Source: an uncultured Ectothiorhodospiraceae bacterium (GTDB lineage Bacteria; Pseudomonadota; Gammaproteobacteria; Nevskiales; Oceanococcaceae). Taken from it: a stretch of 64,000 nt of DNA. This document shows positions 29,107 through 38,535 of this stretch, in pieces (position 1 is the stretch's first letter; every line of letters starts with the position of its first letter). The notes under the pieces were generated by a model. That model was not told where the DNA came from, did not search any database, and saw only the letters and a list, made by a program, of their open reading frames with translations. The DNA lies in the NCBI GenBank assembly GCA_937141935.1, contig CAKZQS010000004.1, positions 222,371-286,370 of the forward strand, read 5' to 3'. Position numbers and translations under genes: made by a program.

Positions 29107-29931
29107 TCAGCGCGATTTCAGCCGCTTCTGCAGCGCCTCCACGCCCTGTTGCAACTGCGCCAGCTGGCCGGCCATCTGGCCCAGCTCCTCGTGCAGCGCC
29201 GCGTTTTCGGCCTGCAGGCTGCGGTCGATATGGGCCTCGGTGCGCGCCAGTTGCTCGTCCTCGATGCTTTGCATCGCGTCGACCATGATCGCGATGAACA
29301 GGTTGAGCACGGTGAAGGTGGAGACCAGGATGAAGGGCACGAAGAAGGCCCAGGCCCAGGGGTGCGCCTCCATCACCGGGCGCGCGATGCCCATCGACCA
29401 GCTCTCCAGTGTCATCACCTGGAACAGCGAGTACAGCGAGGCGCCCAGCGTGCCAAACCACTGCGGGTGGCTGTCGGCGAAGAGGTTGGTGGCGATGATG
29501 GCGAAGACGTAAAAGACCAGCAGCAGCAGGCCAAAGATCGAGACGATGCCCGGTACGGCGTGCAGCAGCGCCTCGACAATCACCCGCAGCTTGGGCACCA
29601 CGCGCACCAGCCGCAGCAGGCGCAGCACGCGCAGCACCGAAGCCGGCCCGCTGCTCGGCACCAGTGCCACCGCGACCACGGCAAAGTCAAAGACATTCCA
29701 CGGCTCGCGCCAGAAGCCGCGGCCGTAGGCATAGAGCTTGATCGCCACCTCCAGCGTAAAGATCCCGAGGATCAGCCGGTCCAGCGCCAGCAGCAGGCCG
29801 CCGGCGCGCTGCATCGCGGCCTCGCTGGTCTCCAGACCCAGCGTCACCGCGTTGATCAGGATCAGCACGATGATGAAGGTCTGCGTGCGCGGGTCGGCCA
29901 CCAGGGCCTGCAGGCGGGAACGGATATCCAT
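29107..29931 (-). CDS. Voltage-gated ion channel of bacterial NaV (NaChBac) type
   Basis: S4 VLRVLRLLRLVRVVPKLR; selectivity filter TLESWS; C-terminal coiled coil. Confidence 0.87.
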   Translation of the reverse strand: MDIRSRLQALVADPRTQTFIIVLILINAVTLGLETSEAAMQRAGGLLLALDRLILGIFTLEVAIKLYAYGRGFWREPWNVFDFAVVAVALVPSSGPASVLRVLRLLRLVRVVPKLRVIVEALLHAVPGIVSIFGLLLLVFYVFAIIATNLFADSHPQWFGTLGASLYSLFQVMTLESWSMGIARPVMEAHPWAWAFFVPFILVSTFTVLNLFIAIMVDAMQSIEDEQLARTEAHIDRSLQAENAALHEELGQMAGQLAQLQQGVEALQKRLKSR

Positions 29932-30016
29932 CGAAGAGCCTCGTCAGGCGCGGCCTGGCCGCGGCGGTGGTGGCGATGCGTTGAATTGTGCAGCGCAGCG
30001 GGGCATGCTCGCATCC

Positions 30017-31327
30017 ATGTCGGAACCCGAGGCGCGGCCCAGCGTGGCCCCTACCGCTGAACCCGCTGCCAAGGCGCCCCGGCCGACCTGGCGTTCGCGC
30101 CTGACCCCGCTGGTCACGCGCGGGCCCAGCGCGCTGGAACGCGCGCGCGGCGCCGGGCCGCGGCAGCTGGATTTCTATTACGAGCCGGGCGATGCGCACT
30201 CGCATCTGTGCGCGCAGCTGCTGCCGGGCATCGCCCGCCGGCTGGGGCTGCCGCTGCGGGTGCATGTGGTGCCCGCCCCCGAAGAGGCCGCCTACCCCGA
30301 AGCTGAGCGCCAGCGGGCCTTCGCGCTGGGCGATGCGCGGCGCATCGCGCCGGCCTGGGGTCTGCGCGCGCCGGGCCCGCAGCTGCCGGGCAGCGAGGAT
30401 TGCCGCCGCGCGGCGCGCACGCTGCTCGGCGCGCAAACGCTGGAGGACTTTGCCCGCCGCGAGGCCGATTGCGCCCGCGCCCTGTTTGGTGGCGAGGACC
30501 TGCGCGAGGCCGTACGCCGGCACGCCGCGCTGGACGGGGCCGCCGCGGCCCGTTTGCTCCGCGCCAATGCGCAGCGCCGCAGCCGGGGCGGGCACTACCT
30601 GCCGGCCATGTGGCATTACGACGGCGAGTGGTTCTGGGGGCTGGACCGCCTGCCGCTGCTGGAGGACCGCCTGCGCGCGCGCGACCTGCTGCGCGGCTCC
30701 GAGCCCCTGGCCACGCTGCAGCCCGGCGCCGCCGCGCTGCCGGAAGTGCCCGCCCAGGCCCCGCTCGAGTTCTGGTTCAGCTTCCGCAGCCCGTATTCCT
30801 ACCTGGCGGCCTGGCAGCTCGCCCAGCAGCCCGCCCTGCGCGCCGGGCTGCAGGTGCGCCCGGTGCTGCCGATGGCCATGCGCGGTTTCGTGGTGCCGCG
30901 GCCCAAGCGGCTGTATATCGTGCGCGATTGCCAGCGCATCGCCGACCGCCTGGCCATTCCCTTCGGCCACATCGCCGACCCCATCGGCGAGGGCGCCCGG
31001 CGCTGCCTGGCCGTGTTCCCGCTGGCCGACGGCGTGGACCAGCAGCTCGATTTTCTGCTCAGCGCCGGCCGCGCGATCTGGGCCGAGGGCATCGACGTCG
31101 CGCAGGACGAGGGCCTGCGCTTTGTCGTCGAGCGGGCGGGCCTGCGCTGGACCCGCGCCCGGGCCATGCTCAACCCGCCGCTGGACATCGACTATGCGCA
31201 GCACAACCGCGACGCGCTGTTCGCCGCGGGCCTGTGGGGCGTGCCCAGCTTCCGCATCGGCACGGCGGCCACCTGGGGCCAGGACCGGCTGTGGCTGGTC
31301 GACCGGCTTGTCGCCAAAGCGTCATAG
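30017..31327 (+). CDS. DsbA/2-hydroxychromene-2-carboxylate isomerase-like protein with tandem thioredoxin-like domains
   Basis: Two halves: DFYYEPGDAHSHLCAQLLPGIA and EFWFSFRSPYSYLAAWQLA; GVPSFRIG cis-Pro motif. Confidence 0.8.
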   Translation: MSEPEARPSVAPTAEPAAKAPRPTWRSRLTPLVTRGPSALERARGAGPRQLDFYYEPGDAHSHLCAQLLPGIARRLGLPLRVHVVPAPEEAAYPEAERQRAFALGDARRIAPAWGLRAPGPQLPGSEDCRRAARTLLGAQTLEDFARREADCARALFGGEDLREAVRRHAALDGAAAARLLRANAQRRSRGGHYLPAMWHYDGEWFWGLDRLPLLEDRLRARDLLRGSEPLATLQPGAAALPEVPAQAPLEFWFSFRSPYSYLAAWQLAQQPALRAGLQVRPVLPMAMRGFVVPRPKRLYIVRDCQRIADRLAIPFGHIADPIGEGARRCLAVFPLADGVDQQLDFLLSAGRAIWAEGIDVAQDEGLRFVVERAGLRWTRARAMLNPPLDIDYAQHNRDALFAAGLWGVPSFRIGTAATWGQDRLWLVDRLVAKAS

Positions 31328-31369
31328 CGCCGCCATAGACTCGCCGCAGTTTCGTCACGGGTCCGACCC

Positions 31370-32194
31370 ATGGTCGCCGCAGTGCTCGGCGGGCTGCGTA
31401 CCGGCGCCCGCCTGCTGATCTTTCTGGCCTTGCTGCTGCTGGCCTTTGCCGTGGCCACGCTGCTGCGCCTGGCCGGGCCGCGGCGGCTGCGCCCGGCCTG
31501 GGGCGCGGGCTGGTGGAGCCGGCGCGCGCTGGCCTTGCTGGGCATCCGCGTGCAGCGCCACGGCCCGCGCTCGCGGGGGCGGCGCATGCTGATCTGCAAC
31601 CACGTCAGCTGGCTCGACATCCTGGTGCTGGCCGCCTCCGAGGAGCCGCACTTCATCGCCAAGAGCGAAATCCGTCACTGGCCGCTGGTGGGCTACCTGG
31701 CCAACAGCGTCGGCACCTTCTACATCCGCCGTGGTCGTGGCGGCGCGACGCCCTTGCTGACGGCGCTGGTGCCCTGGCTGCGCGCCGGCGAGGCCTCCTT
31801 CGTGGTGTTCCCCGAAGGCACCACCACCGACGGCCGCGATGTGCTGCCCATGCACCCGCGCCTGTTCGAGGCCGCCGTGGCCGCCGGCGTGCCCGTCCAG
31901 CCGCTGGCCCTGCGCTACCGGCCCGACGCCCGCGGCCGCGACATCGCCCCCTTCATCGGTGCGGACACGCTGGCCGCGCACATCGGTCGGGTGCTGGCGA
32001 GCCCGGGGCTGACCGTCGAACTGCACTACGGCGCGCTGCAAACGCCGCGCCAGCCGCGCGACGTGCTGGCCTGGCGCGCCGAAACGGAGGTGCGCCGCTG
32101 CCTGGGCCTGGCCGCGCGGGCCGCGCCCTCGTCTGTGCATGTTGGGGCGCCCGCACCTGCTGCGGCGCCCGCCGCGGAGGCGGCCGCGGCGTAG
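31370..32194 (+). CDS. Lysophospholipid acyltransferase (PlsC-like)
   Basis: NHVSWLDILV (HX4D), FPEGTTTDG motif. Confidence 0.9.
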   Translation: MVAAVLGGLRTGARLLIFLALLLLAFAVATLLRLAGPRRLRPAWGAGWWSRRALALLGIRVQRHGPRSRGRRMLICNHVSWLDILVLAASEEPHFIAKSEIRHWPLVGYLANSVGTFYIRRGRGGATPLLTALVPWLRAGEASFVVFPEGTTTDGRDVLPMHPRLFEAAVAAGVPVQPLALRYRPDARGRDIAPFIGADTLAAHIGRVLASPGLTVELHYGALQTPRQPRDVLAWRAETEVRRCLGLAARAAPSSVHVGAPAPAAAPAAEAAAA

Positions 32195-32203
32195 AATCGC
32201 GGC

Positions 32204-32842
32204 ATGAGCGAAATCGAGCTGAGCGCCGTCGAGGCGCGGGTGCTGGGCGCGCTGGTCGAGAAGTCGATCACCACGCCGCAGTACTACCCCATGACCCCCA
32301 ACGCCATCATGGCGGCCTGCAACCAGAAGAGCTGCCGCTACCCGGTGATGGCCCTGAGCGAGGGCGAGGTGGGCCGTGCGCTGAATGCCTTGCAGGCACA
32401 GCGGCTGGTCGACCGCGAGGACAGCCGCAGCCGCGCGCCGAAGTGGCGCCAGCAGATGCGCAGCCAGCTGCTGCTCAAGGGGCCGACGCAGGCCGTGCTG
32501 GTGACCCTGCTGCTGCGCGGCCCGCAAACCCCGGCCGAGCTGCTGCGCAATGCCGAAGCGCTGGGCGGGCCGGGCGATCGCGAGGCCTTGCTTGCGGCGC
32601 TGGAGGACCTGGCGGACCGCGCCCAGCCGCTGGTGCGCGAATGGCCCCGTGGCGCCGGGCAAAAGGAGGCACGCTGGGTCGCCTTGCTCGGCGGCGAGCC
32701 CGAGGCCCCGGCCCCCGCGCCCGCCCGTACCGTCAGCGAAAGTGCGGCCGCGACGTCGGCGGCGGCCAGCCGCCTGGACGCGCTGGAGGCGCGTATCGCC
32801 CGCCTGGAGGCGCGCCTGGCGGAACTGGAGGGCGGCGGCTAG
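32204..32842 (+). CDS. YceH family protein (DUF480)
   Basis: LSAVEARVLGALVEKSITTPQYYPMTPNAIMAACNQKS. Confidence 0.93.
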   Translation: MSEIELSAVEARVLGALVEKSITTPQYYPMTPNAIMAACNQKSCRYPVMALSEGEVGRALNALQAQRLVDREDSRSRAPKWRQQMRSQLLLKGPTQAVLVTLLLRGPQTPAELLRNAEALGGPGDREALLAALEDLADRAQPLVREWPRGAGQKEARWVALLGGEPEAPAPAPARTVSESAAATSAAASRLDALEARIARLEARLAELEGGG

Positions 32843-33960
32843 GCCGCGAGTCGCGGCAGCCGCGGCCCCAGCGGCACCTGCACCGCCGCAAACAGTTCGC
32901 GGTAGCGCGCGGCCAGCTCCGCGCGGTTGGCATCGAAGGCCTCGCCATCGAAGGCCGTGCTGGCGAACAACTCCTCGACGCCGACGGACTGAACCTGGTC
33001 GACCGCGATCGCGGGCACCGCCAGCCGTTGGCAAAGCTCGCGGGTGCGGGTGTCGTGCGTCAGACACAGCGTCGGCACGCCGGCGGCCAGCGCGATCATG
33101 CTGCCGTGGATGCGGGTATTCAGCGTGTGGCTGCAGCCGCGCAGCAGGTGCAGCCAGGCGGGGATCGAGTGTGGGACCTGGGTGCGAAAGCGCAGCAGGG
33201 CCGCGAAATCGGCGAAGGCCAGCTCGGGCGCCAGGTAGCGGTGCAAGGCCTCGATGGCCGGGCCGGCCCCTGGCCGCTGCTCGGCCAGGTAGACGCGCAG
33301 CCATTCCAGCGGGGCCTGACAGACGTAAAAGCGGCCCGCCTCTTCGCGGGTGGCGGCAAACAGTGCCCGTTCGACCGCGCGGCTCGCCGGGCGCGTCGTG
33401 CAGGCGTGTTGCGCGACGCGCAGCGGGGGCTGGGCCCAGCGCGCCGCCACCTTGCGACCCAGTTCCGGGTCGGGGTTCAGGAACAGCGAGGGGCAGCCCA
33501 GCGCCGCGACCTGGTCGACGCCATGCGCCCGGCAGACCTCGGCGCTGAAGGGGCCGCGCACCGCCAGATCCGGGCCATGCGCCGCGGCCGCCTGCAGGAA
33601 GCGCACGCTGCCCGGCGTCAGCTCGGGGATGCGGGTTTCCTCATCCGCCTGGGCGCCCAGCCCCAGGACCACGACGGGCACATCCAGGCCCTCGATCAAA
33701 TCTGCCAGCCAGCCAAAATCCTGCCGCCCGTTCAGCCAGTTGGCGGCGGCGATGACCAGCGCATCGATGCGGCCCAGGTAGTCCTCGGCGCGGGCGCGAA
33801 AGGGCACCAGCACCGGCTCCTGCGCCAGCATGGCGGCACTGGCGTGCCAGAAGGCGAAGTTGCCGAGGTTGTGCCCGGAGTGCTTCATCAGCGCCGCGGC
33901 GGTCATGGGCATGCCCGCCGGGAAGGCGCCGAGGTTCTCGGCCAGTAGTCCTATACGCAT
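32839..33960 (-). CDS. Polysaccharide pyruvyl transferase family protein
   Basis: GNLGNFAFW-type N-term, TRIHGSMIALAAGVPTLCLTHDTRTREL. Confidence 0.8.
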   Translation of the reverse strand: MRIGLLAENLGAFPAGMPMTAAALMKHSGHNLGNFAFWHASAAMLAQEPVLVPFRARAEDYLGRIDALVIAAANWLNGRQDFGWLADLIEGLDVPVVVLGLGAQADEETRIPELTPGSVRFLQAAAAHGPDLAVRGPFSAEVCRAHGVDQVAALGCPSLFLNPDPELGRKVAARWAQPPLRVAQHACTTRPASRAVERALFAATREEAGRFYVCQAPLEWLRVYLAEQRPGAGPAIEALHRYLAPELAFADFAALLRFRTQVPHSIPAWLHLLRGCSHTLNTRIHGSMIALAAGVPTLCLTHDTRTRELCQRLAVPAIAVDQVQSVGVEELFASTAFDGEAFDANRAELAARYRELFAAVQVPLGPRLPRLAA

Positions 33961-33988
33961 CGCAGTCGGAGGCTCGGCGCGCAGGCGC

Positions 33989-34198
33989 TCAGTAGTGCGG
34001 CGGCCGTTCGTCCGCGTCGGCCGGGCTGTCGCCGGGCGGCTGGCTGCGCAGCTCGCGCAGCTGGCTGGCCAGCGCGCCAAGCTGCTGCTGCAGCGTGTCG
34101 ATCTGGCGCTGCTGGCGGGCGATCACGTCGTCGAGCGTGCGCAGGGTCTCGTCCTGAAAGGCCAGGCGGGTTTCCAGCTCGGCGACGCGATCGTCCAT
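33989..34198 (-). CDS. slyX: SlyX family protein
   Basis: Short coiled coil RVAELETRLAFQDETLRTLDDVIARQQRQID, C-terminal PPHY. Confidence 0.88.
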   Translation of the reverse strand: MDDRVAELETRLAFQDETLRTLDDVIARQQRQIDTLQQQLGALASQLRELRSQPPGDSPADADERPPHY

Positions 34199-34205
34199 GC
34201 CGGCT

Positions 34206-34487
34206 TCAGTCGCTGCGTTCGGTGATTTCGAGCAGGTGGTAGCCGAACTGGGTCTTGATCGGCCCATGCACGGTGTGCAGCTCGTCACGGAACACGACCT
34301 GATCGAACTCGGGAACCATCATTCCCTGGCCGAAGCGACCCAGGTCGCCGCCGGACTGGCCGGAGGGGCAGGTCGAATGCTGGCGCGCCAGCTCGGCGAA
34401 GTCGGCGCCGTCGTTGATCTGCTGCTTGAGATCGGCGGCCTGGCCCTCGGTGGGCACGAGAATGTGGCGAGCGGAAGCGGTGGGCAT
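34206..34487 (-). CDS. ppiC: Parvulin-type peptidylprolyl isomerase
   Basis: ARHILVPTE, FAELARQHSTCPSGQSGGDLGRFGQGMMVPEFD. Confidence 0.93.
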   Translation of the reverse strand: MPTASARHILVPTEGQAADLKQQINDGADFAELARQHSTCPSGQSGGDLGRFGQGMMVPEFDQVVFRDELHTVHGPIKTQFGYHLLEITERSD

Positions 34488-34563
34488 GGGCTTATCCCTT
34501 AGCGGTCGGCCGCAGATGCTAGCCCATGTGGCCGTGACGGGGCCGGCTGCGTAGAATGGTGCG

Positions 34564-35955
34564 ATGCAACAACAGACCCCTCGCGGCGCATTCCGGGCTG
34601 CTCTGGCCTCGACCGCTCTGACCCTGTCCGCCCTGGCGCTGACCCTGGCGCCGGGCGCGGCGCCGGCCTTCGAGCTGCGCCTGAGCGCCGAGGGCAGCGC
34701 CTATGCCGCGCTGGAGCCCGCGCTGCAGGCCTCCGCGGCCGCGACCTTCGAGCACCATGTGTATATCCGCGAGCGGGGCGGGTTGAGCCACACGCTGGAT
34801 TTCGTGGCCTTCGGCCGCTACGCCGACGGCGCCGAGGCGGTGCGCAAGCACGCCGACCTGCGCGAGTTCAGCTACATCCGCGCCACCCGCAACAGCGAGC
34901 TGCGCTTTGGCATGGCCCGCGCCTTCTGGGGCGTCACCGAGGCCGTGCACATCGTCGACATCCTGAACCAGGACGATGCGCTGGAAGACATCGACGGCGA
35001 GGACAAGCTGGGCCAGCCGCTGCTGGCCGGCAGCTATCGCCTCGGGCCCGGGCGCCTGGGTGCGGTGGTGCTGCCGCGCTTTCGCCCGCGCGAGTTCGGG
35101 CCGGGCTTTCGCGCGCTGAGCCCCTTTCCGATTGCCGCGGAGCAGGCCCGCTACGAGGACCCGCGCGCCCGCAAGCATGTCGACTACGCATTGCGCTGGA
35201 CGCAACGGCTCGGCGACCTGGATCTGGGCCTGTCCTGGTTCGAGGGCACCGGCCGCGAGCCGGTGTTGCAGCCCTGCGCGCGCGCCGGCAGCGGGCGCCC
35301 CGGCACCAGCGACACCCAGGCCAATTGCGACCTGGGCCAGGCCTTCGCGCCGCCGCAGACCACGCCACTGGAAGACGCCGCCATCGATCTCTTTGCCCTG
35401 CTGGGGCTGGGCCCCAGCCGCGAGGAGCTGGAGCAGGACTTCATTGAGGCCGCGCAGGCGGACGTGGTGCTGATCCCGCATTACGACCAGATTCGCCAGC
35501 TGGGTCTGGAGGCGCAATGGCTGCAGGGCAACGCCGCCTGGAAGTTCGAAGGGCGTTTGCGCGAGCAGCGCGGCGAGCGCCAGCTGGCCTTCGCCGCGGG
35601 CCTGGAGTACAGCCTGGGCACCTTCGTGAACGACCTGCTCGATATTGGCCTGCTGGTCGAGTACCTCTATGACGACCGCCCGGCCAACACCTACCTGACG
35701 TTGTTCGACGATGACATCTTCATCGGTACCCGCATCCTGGGTAACGACGTGGCCGGCACCCAGCTATTGGGCGGCGTCATCGTCGATCGCGACAGCCGCG
35801 ACCTGTTCTGGTCGCTGGAGGCCAGTCGCCGGCTGGGGGGCAGTACGCGTCTGGTCTTCGAAACCCGCGGCCTGGAGCCGCGCGGCGGCAGCGCGACCGG
35901 CCAACTGCTCAACGACATCGACCAGGCGCGGCTCGCGTGGGAGCTGTATTTCTAA
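34564..35955 (+). CDS. Putative outer-membrane beta-barrel protein
   Basis: Signal peptide, alternating barrel strands, C-terminal F (LAWELYF). Confidence 0.65.
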   Translation: MQQQTPRGAFRAALASTALTLSALALTLAPGAAPAFELRLSAEGSAYAALEPALQASAAATFEHHVYIRERGGLSHTLDFVAFGRYADGAEAVRKHADLREFSYIRATRNSELRFGMARAFWGVTEAVHIVDILNQDDALEDIDGEDKLGQPLLAGSYRLGPGRLGAVVLPRFRPREFGPGFRALSPFPIAAEQARYEDPRARKHVDYALRWTQRLGDLDLGLSWFEGTGREPVLQPCARAGSGRPGTSDTQANCDLGQAFAPPQTTPLEDAAIDLFALLGLGPSREELEQDFIEAAQADVVLIPHYDQIRQLGLEAQWLQGNAAWKFEGRLREQRGERQLAFAAGLEYSLGTFVNDLLDIGLLVEYLYDDRPANTYLTLFDDDIFIGTRILGNDVAGTQLLGGVIVDRDSRDLFWSLEASRRLGGSTRLVFETRGLEPRGGSATGQLLNDIDQARLAWELYF

Positions 35956-35963
35956 AGGGCCCC

Positions 35964-35994
35964 AAAAAAGGCGAGCCCGCCATCCCTGGCGGGC
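35964..35994 (-). terminator. Rho-independent terminator oriented for minus strand (purEK side)
   Basis: Minus strand GCCCGCC-AGGGAT-GGCGGGC then CTCGCCTTTTTT. Confidence 0.65.
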
Positions 35995-36060
35995 CCACCA
36001 CGTACCGTCGCGTGGGGGCTGCAACGGCACGTTAGCGAAACTGTAGCCAACCCGACCCCG

Positions 36061-36138
36061 ATCCTGACTCCGGTCATGACCTTGGCCTTGACCCTGGCGG
36101 AGCCGGAGCCGGAGCCGGAGCCGGTGCCGGTGCCGGGG
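36061..36138. repeat. Degenerate hexanucleotide tract (GACCTT to GCCGGA to GCCGGT)n
   Basis: In-phase 6-mers gatcct gactcc ggtcat gacctt ggcctt gaccct ggcgga gccgga x3 gccggt x2. Confidence 0.75.
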
Positions 36139-36228
36139 CTTGCGCGGCGCCGCCAAGTGTCGCGCAGGGGCCCAGCGCGGGGGCGCCGCTGGCTGCCTGC
36201 CGGGTCGTCCTTGTCGCTGCGCGTGGCT

Positions 36229-37359
36229 TCAGGCCGGCGTTGGCGCTTGCGCATCCTCGTTGTTTGGGGCCGGGCCCAGCAGGCGCTCGGCCTTCTCCAG
36301 GGCATCCGGCTCCAGCAGCCAGTGGCCCATCTTGCGCCGTGGCCGTGGCGTCTTGCCGTAGGTGATGATGCGCCCGCCCGCCTGCTCTTCCAGCTGGCGC
36401 ACACGGCGGTCGCCGCGGACTTCGTGTTGCGGGTACAAATTCAGCATGGCCGCGTCGCGGGTCTGCAGCTCGGGCAGCGGCATGCCGACGACGGCGCGCA
36501 TGTGCAGCGCGAACTGCGAGCAGTTGGCGCCAAACTGGGTCAGGTGGCCGCTGTTGTGCACGCGCGGAGCGATCTCATTGACCAGCACCCGGCCGTCGCG
36601 GGCCAGGAAGAACTCGACGGCGATGACGCCGCGGCTGGGCCAGGCCTCGGCAATCGCGTGCCAGACCTCCTCGGCGCGGGCATGCGCGGCCTCCGGCAGG
36701 CCGGCCGGCCAGCGCGACCTGTACAACTGGCCATCCACGTGGTCGTTGCGGATCGGCGGGTACAGGCGCAGCGCGTCGCCCGCGCCGCGGGCGCCGACCA
36801 GCGAAAACTCCAGCTCGAAGTCGATCGCCTCTTCCAGCACACAGGGCGCACGGCCCAGTTCCTCCCAGGCCGCGGCCAGGTCGGCGCCCCGGGCCACGCG
36901 CATCTGCCCCTTGCCGTCATAGCCGCCGCGGCGGCGCTTGAGAAAGCCCGGGAAGGGCGCGCTGCGCTCGGCCACGGCCACGGCCGCGGGCTTGTCCACC
37001 GAGAAAAAGCGCGGTTGCGGCGCGCCCAGGCGCTCCAGAAAGCCCCGTTGCGCCAGGCGGTCGCGCAGCCGCCGCATCATCGTGGCCGAGGGGTGCAGCG
37101 AGACCTGTGCGCCGAGGTGCATCAGCGTTTCGTCGGGCAGGTGCTCGTTATCCAGCGTGATGACCTGGCAGCTCGCCGCCATGCGGTCCAGCGCTTCGGT
37201 GTCGGTGTATTCGGCGCAGATGTATTCATCGCAGCTGCGCGCCGCGGGCGCCCGCGACTCCGGGCACAGCACCACGGTGCGCAGGCCCAGTTCGCGCGCT
37301 TCCTCGCACATCAGCATGGCCAGCTGGCCACCACCAAGAATGCCTACACAGGTGTTCAT
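36229..37359 (-). CDS. purK: 5-(carboxyamino)imidazole ribonucleotide synthase
   Basis: GILGGGQLAMLMCEEARELGL; ATP-grasp; adjacent purE. Confidence 0.95.
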   Translation of the reverse strand: MNTCVGILGGGQLAMLMCEEARELGLRTVVLCPESRAPAARSCDEYICAEYTDTEALDRMAASCQVITLDNEHLPDETLMHLGAQVSLHPSATMMRRLRDRLAQRGFLERLGAPQPRFFSVDKPAAVAVAERSAPFPGFLKRRRGGYDGKGQMRVARGADLAAAWEELGRAPCVLEEAIDFELEFSLVGARGAGDALRLYPPIRNDHVDGQLYRSRWPAGLPEAAHARAEEVWHAIAEAWPSRGVIAVEFFLARDGRVLVNEIAPRVHNSGHLTQFGANCSQFALHMRAVVGMPLPELQTRDAAMLNLYPQHEVRGDRRVRQLEEQAGGRIITYGKTPRPRRKMGHWLLEPDALEKAERLLGPAPNNEDAQAPTPA

Positions 37360-37850
37360 GGCAACTCCTGGGCGCGTACTTGCGCCGTTTGGGCCGCGCG
37401 GAAATCGCGCAGCCGCTCCGTCAGCGACGGGTTGTCCAGGGCCAGAATCGACACCGCGCTCAGCGCGGCGTTGGCCGCGCCGGCGGCGCCGATGGCAAAA
37501 GTCGGCACGGGGATGCCGCGCGGCATCTGCACGATCGACAGCAGCGCATCCACGCCGCGCAGCATCGAGGCCTGGTGGGCCACCGGCACGCCCAGCACCG
37601 GCAGTTCCGTCATCGCCGCCAGCATGCCGGGCAGGTGCGCCGCACCGCCGGCACCGGCGATGATGATCTTCAGGCCGCGATCGGCGGCGCTGGCACCAAA
37701 CTCGTGCAGTTCCACCGGCATGCGGTGCGCGGACAGCACGCGGGCTTCATGACCAATATCGAAGTCGTCGAGAACGGCAACGGCATTTTCCATGACCGGC
37801 CAGTCCGAGCGGCTGCCCATGACAACGGCGACTTCCGGGGTGGGGCTCAT
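37356..37850 (-). CDS. purE: 5-(carboxyamino)imidazole ribonucleotide mutase
   Basis: VMGSRSDWPVMENAVAVL, AGGAAHLPGMLAAMT. Confidence 0.96.
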   Translation of the reverse strand: MSPTPEVAVVMGSRSDWPVMENAVAVLDDFDIGHEARVLSAHRMPVELHEFGASAADRGLKIIIAGAGGAAHLPGMLAAMTELPVLGVPVAHQASMLRGVDALLSIVQMPRGIPVPTFAIGAAGAANAALSAVSILALDNPSLTERLRDFRAAQTAQVRAQELP

Positions 37851-38090
37851 GACATCAGGCTCCGAGCGGCAGCCGGTACGCCGCCCTCGATGACGATCGC
37901 CCGGCCCTTGAAGGGTGAGTTGTGCGCAGCAGCGATGCTTTTCGGCCCGGCGCCAGGGCCGTGGCACAGGGTGCGAGCCGCAGCGCTGCGCGCACGAAGA
38001 TATAGGAGGCGCCGCCCGCGCGCATGCCCCGCCCGCCTGATCGGGCCGGGGTCAGGCGGCAAAACCGCCGCCGTGGGCAGCGCCCGATCA

Positions 38091-38432
38091 TCAGGCGGCG
38101 GGCTCCGCCAGGCGCGGCATCGGGGCCGGCAGGCGGCGCCGGTTCAGCTCGCGGTCCAGCGCCTGCTCGGCGCGTCGGCTGGCCTGGTGAATCGCCTGGT
38201 ACATGTCCTCGCTGCGAGCCTGCACCACGATCGGCTGCATCTGCGGCAGCCCGAACACCATGCGGCAGCGCTTGTCCACGCCGCCGCGCGGCCCGTTCAC
38301 GTCCTCCAGGCGGACGCGTGCGTAATGCAGCCAATCGCCAAAGCGCGCCTGCAGGCGGGCCAGTTGTGTGCGCACCGCGTGCTTGAGCGCGGCGGTCATC
38401 GTGAAGGGGCGGGATTGCAGATCCAGTTGCAT
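38091..38432 (-). CDS. HPF/RaiA family ribosome-associated protein
   Basis: MQLDLQSRPFTMTAALKHAVRTQLARL; MYQAIHQASRRAEQALDR. Confidence 0.8.
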   Translation of the reverse strand: MQLDLQSRPFTMTAALKHAVRTQLARLQARFGDWLHYARVRLEDVNGPRGGVDKRCRMVFGLPQMQPIVVQARSEDMYQAIHQASRRAEQALDRELNRRRLPAPMPRLAEPAA

Positions 38433-38535
38433 CGTTCGCACTCCGGCGGGTGGGGGTGAACCCAGCTTAGGTCGCTTTACCCTTCGGAAAAAGTCGTTTA
38501 TTACTCGGTCACCATCAACTAAAGCCGAAGTATTG

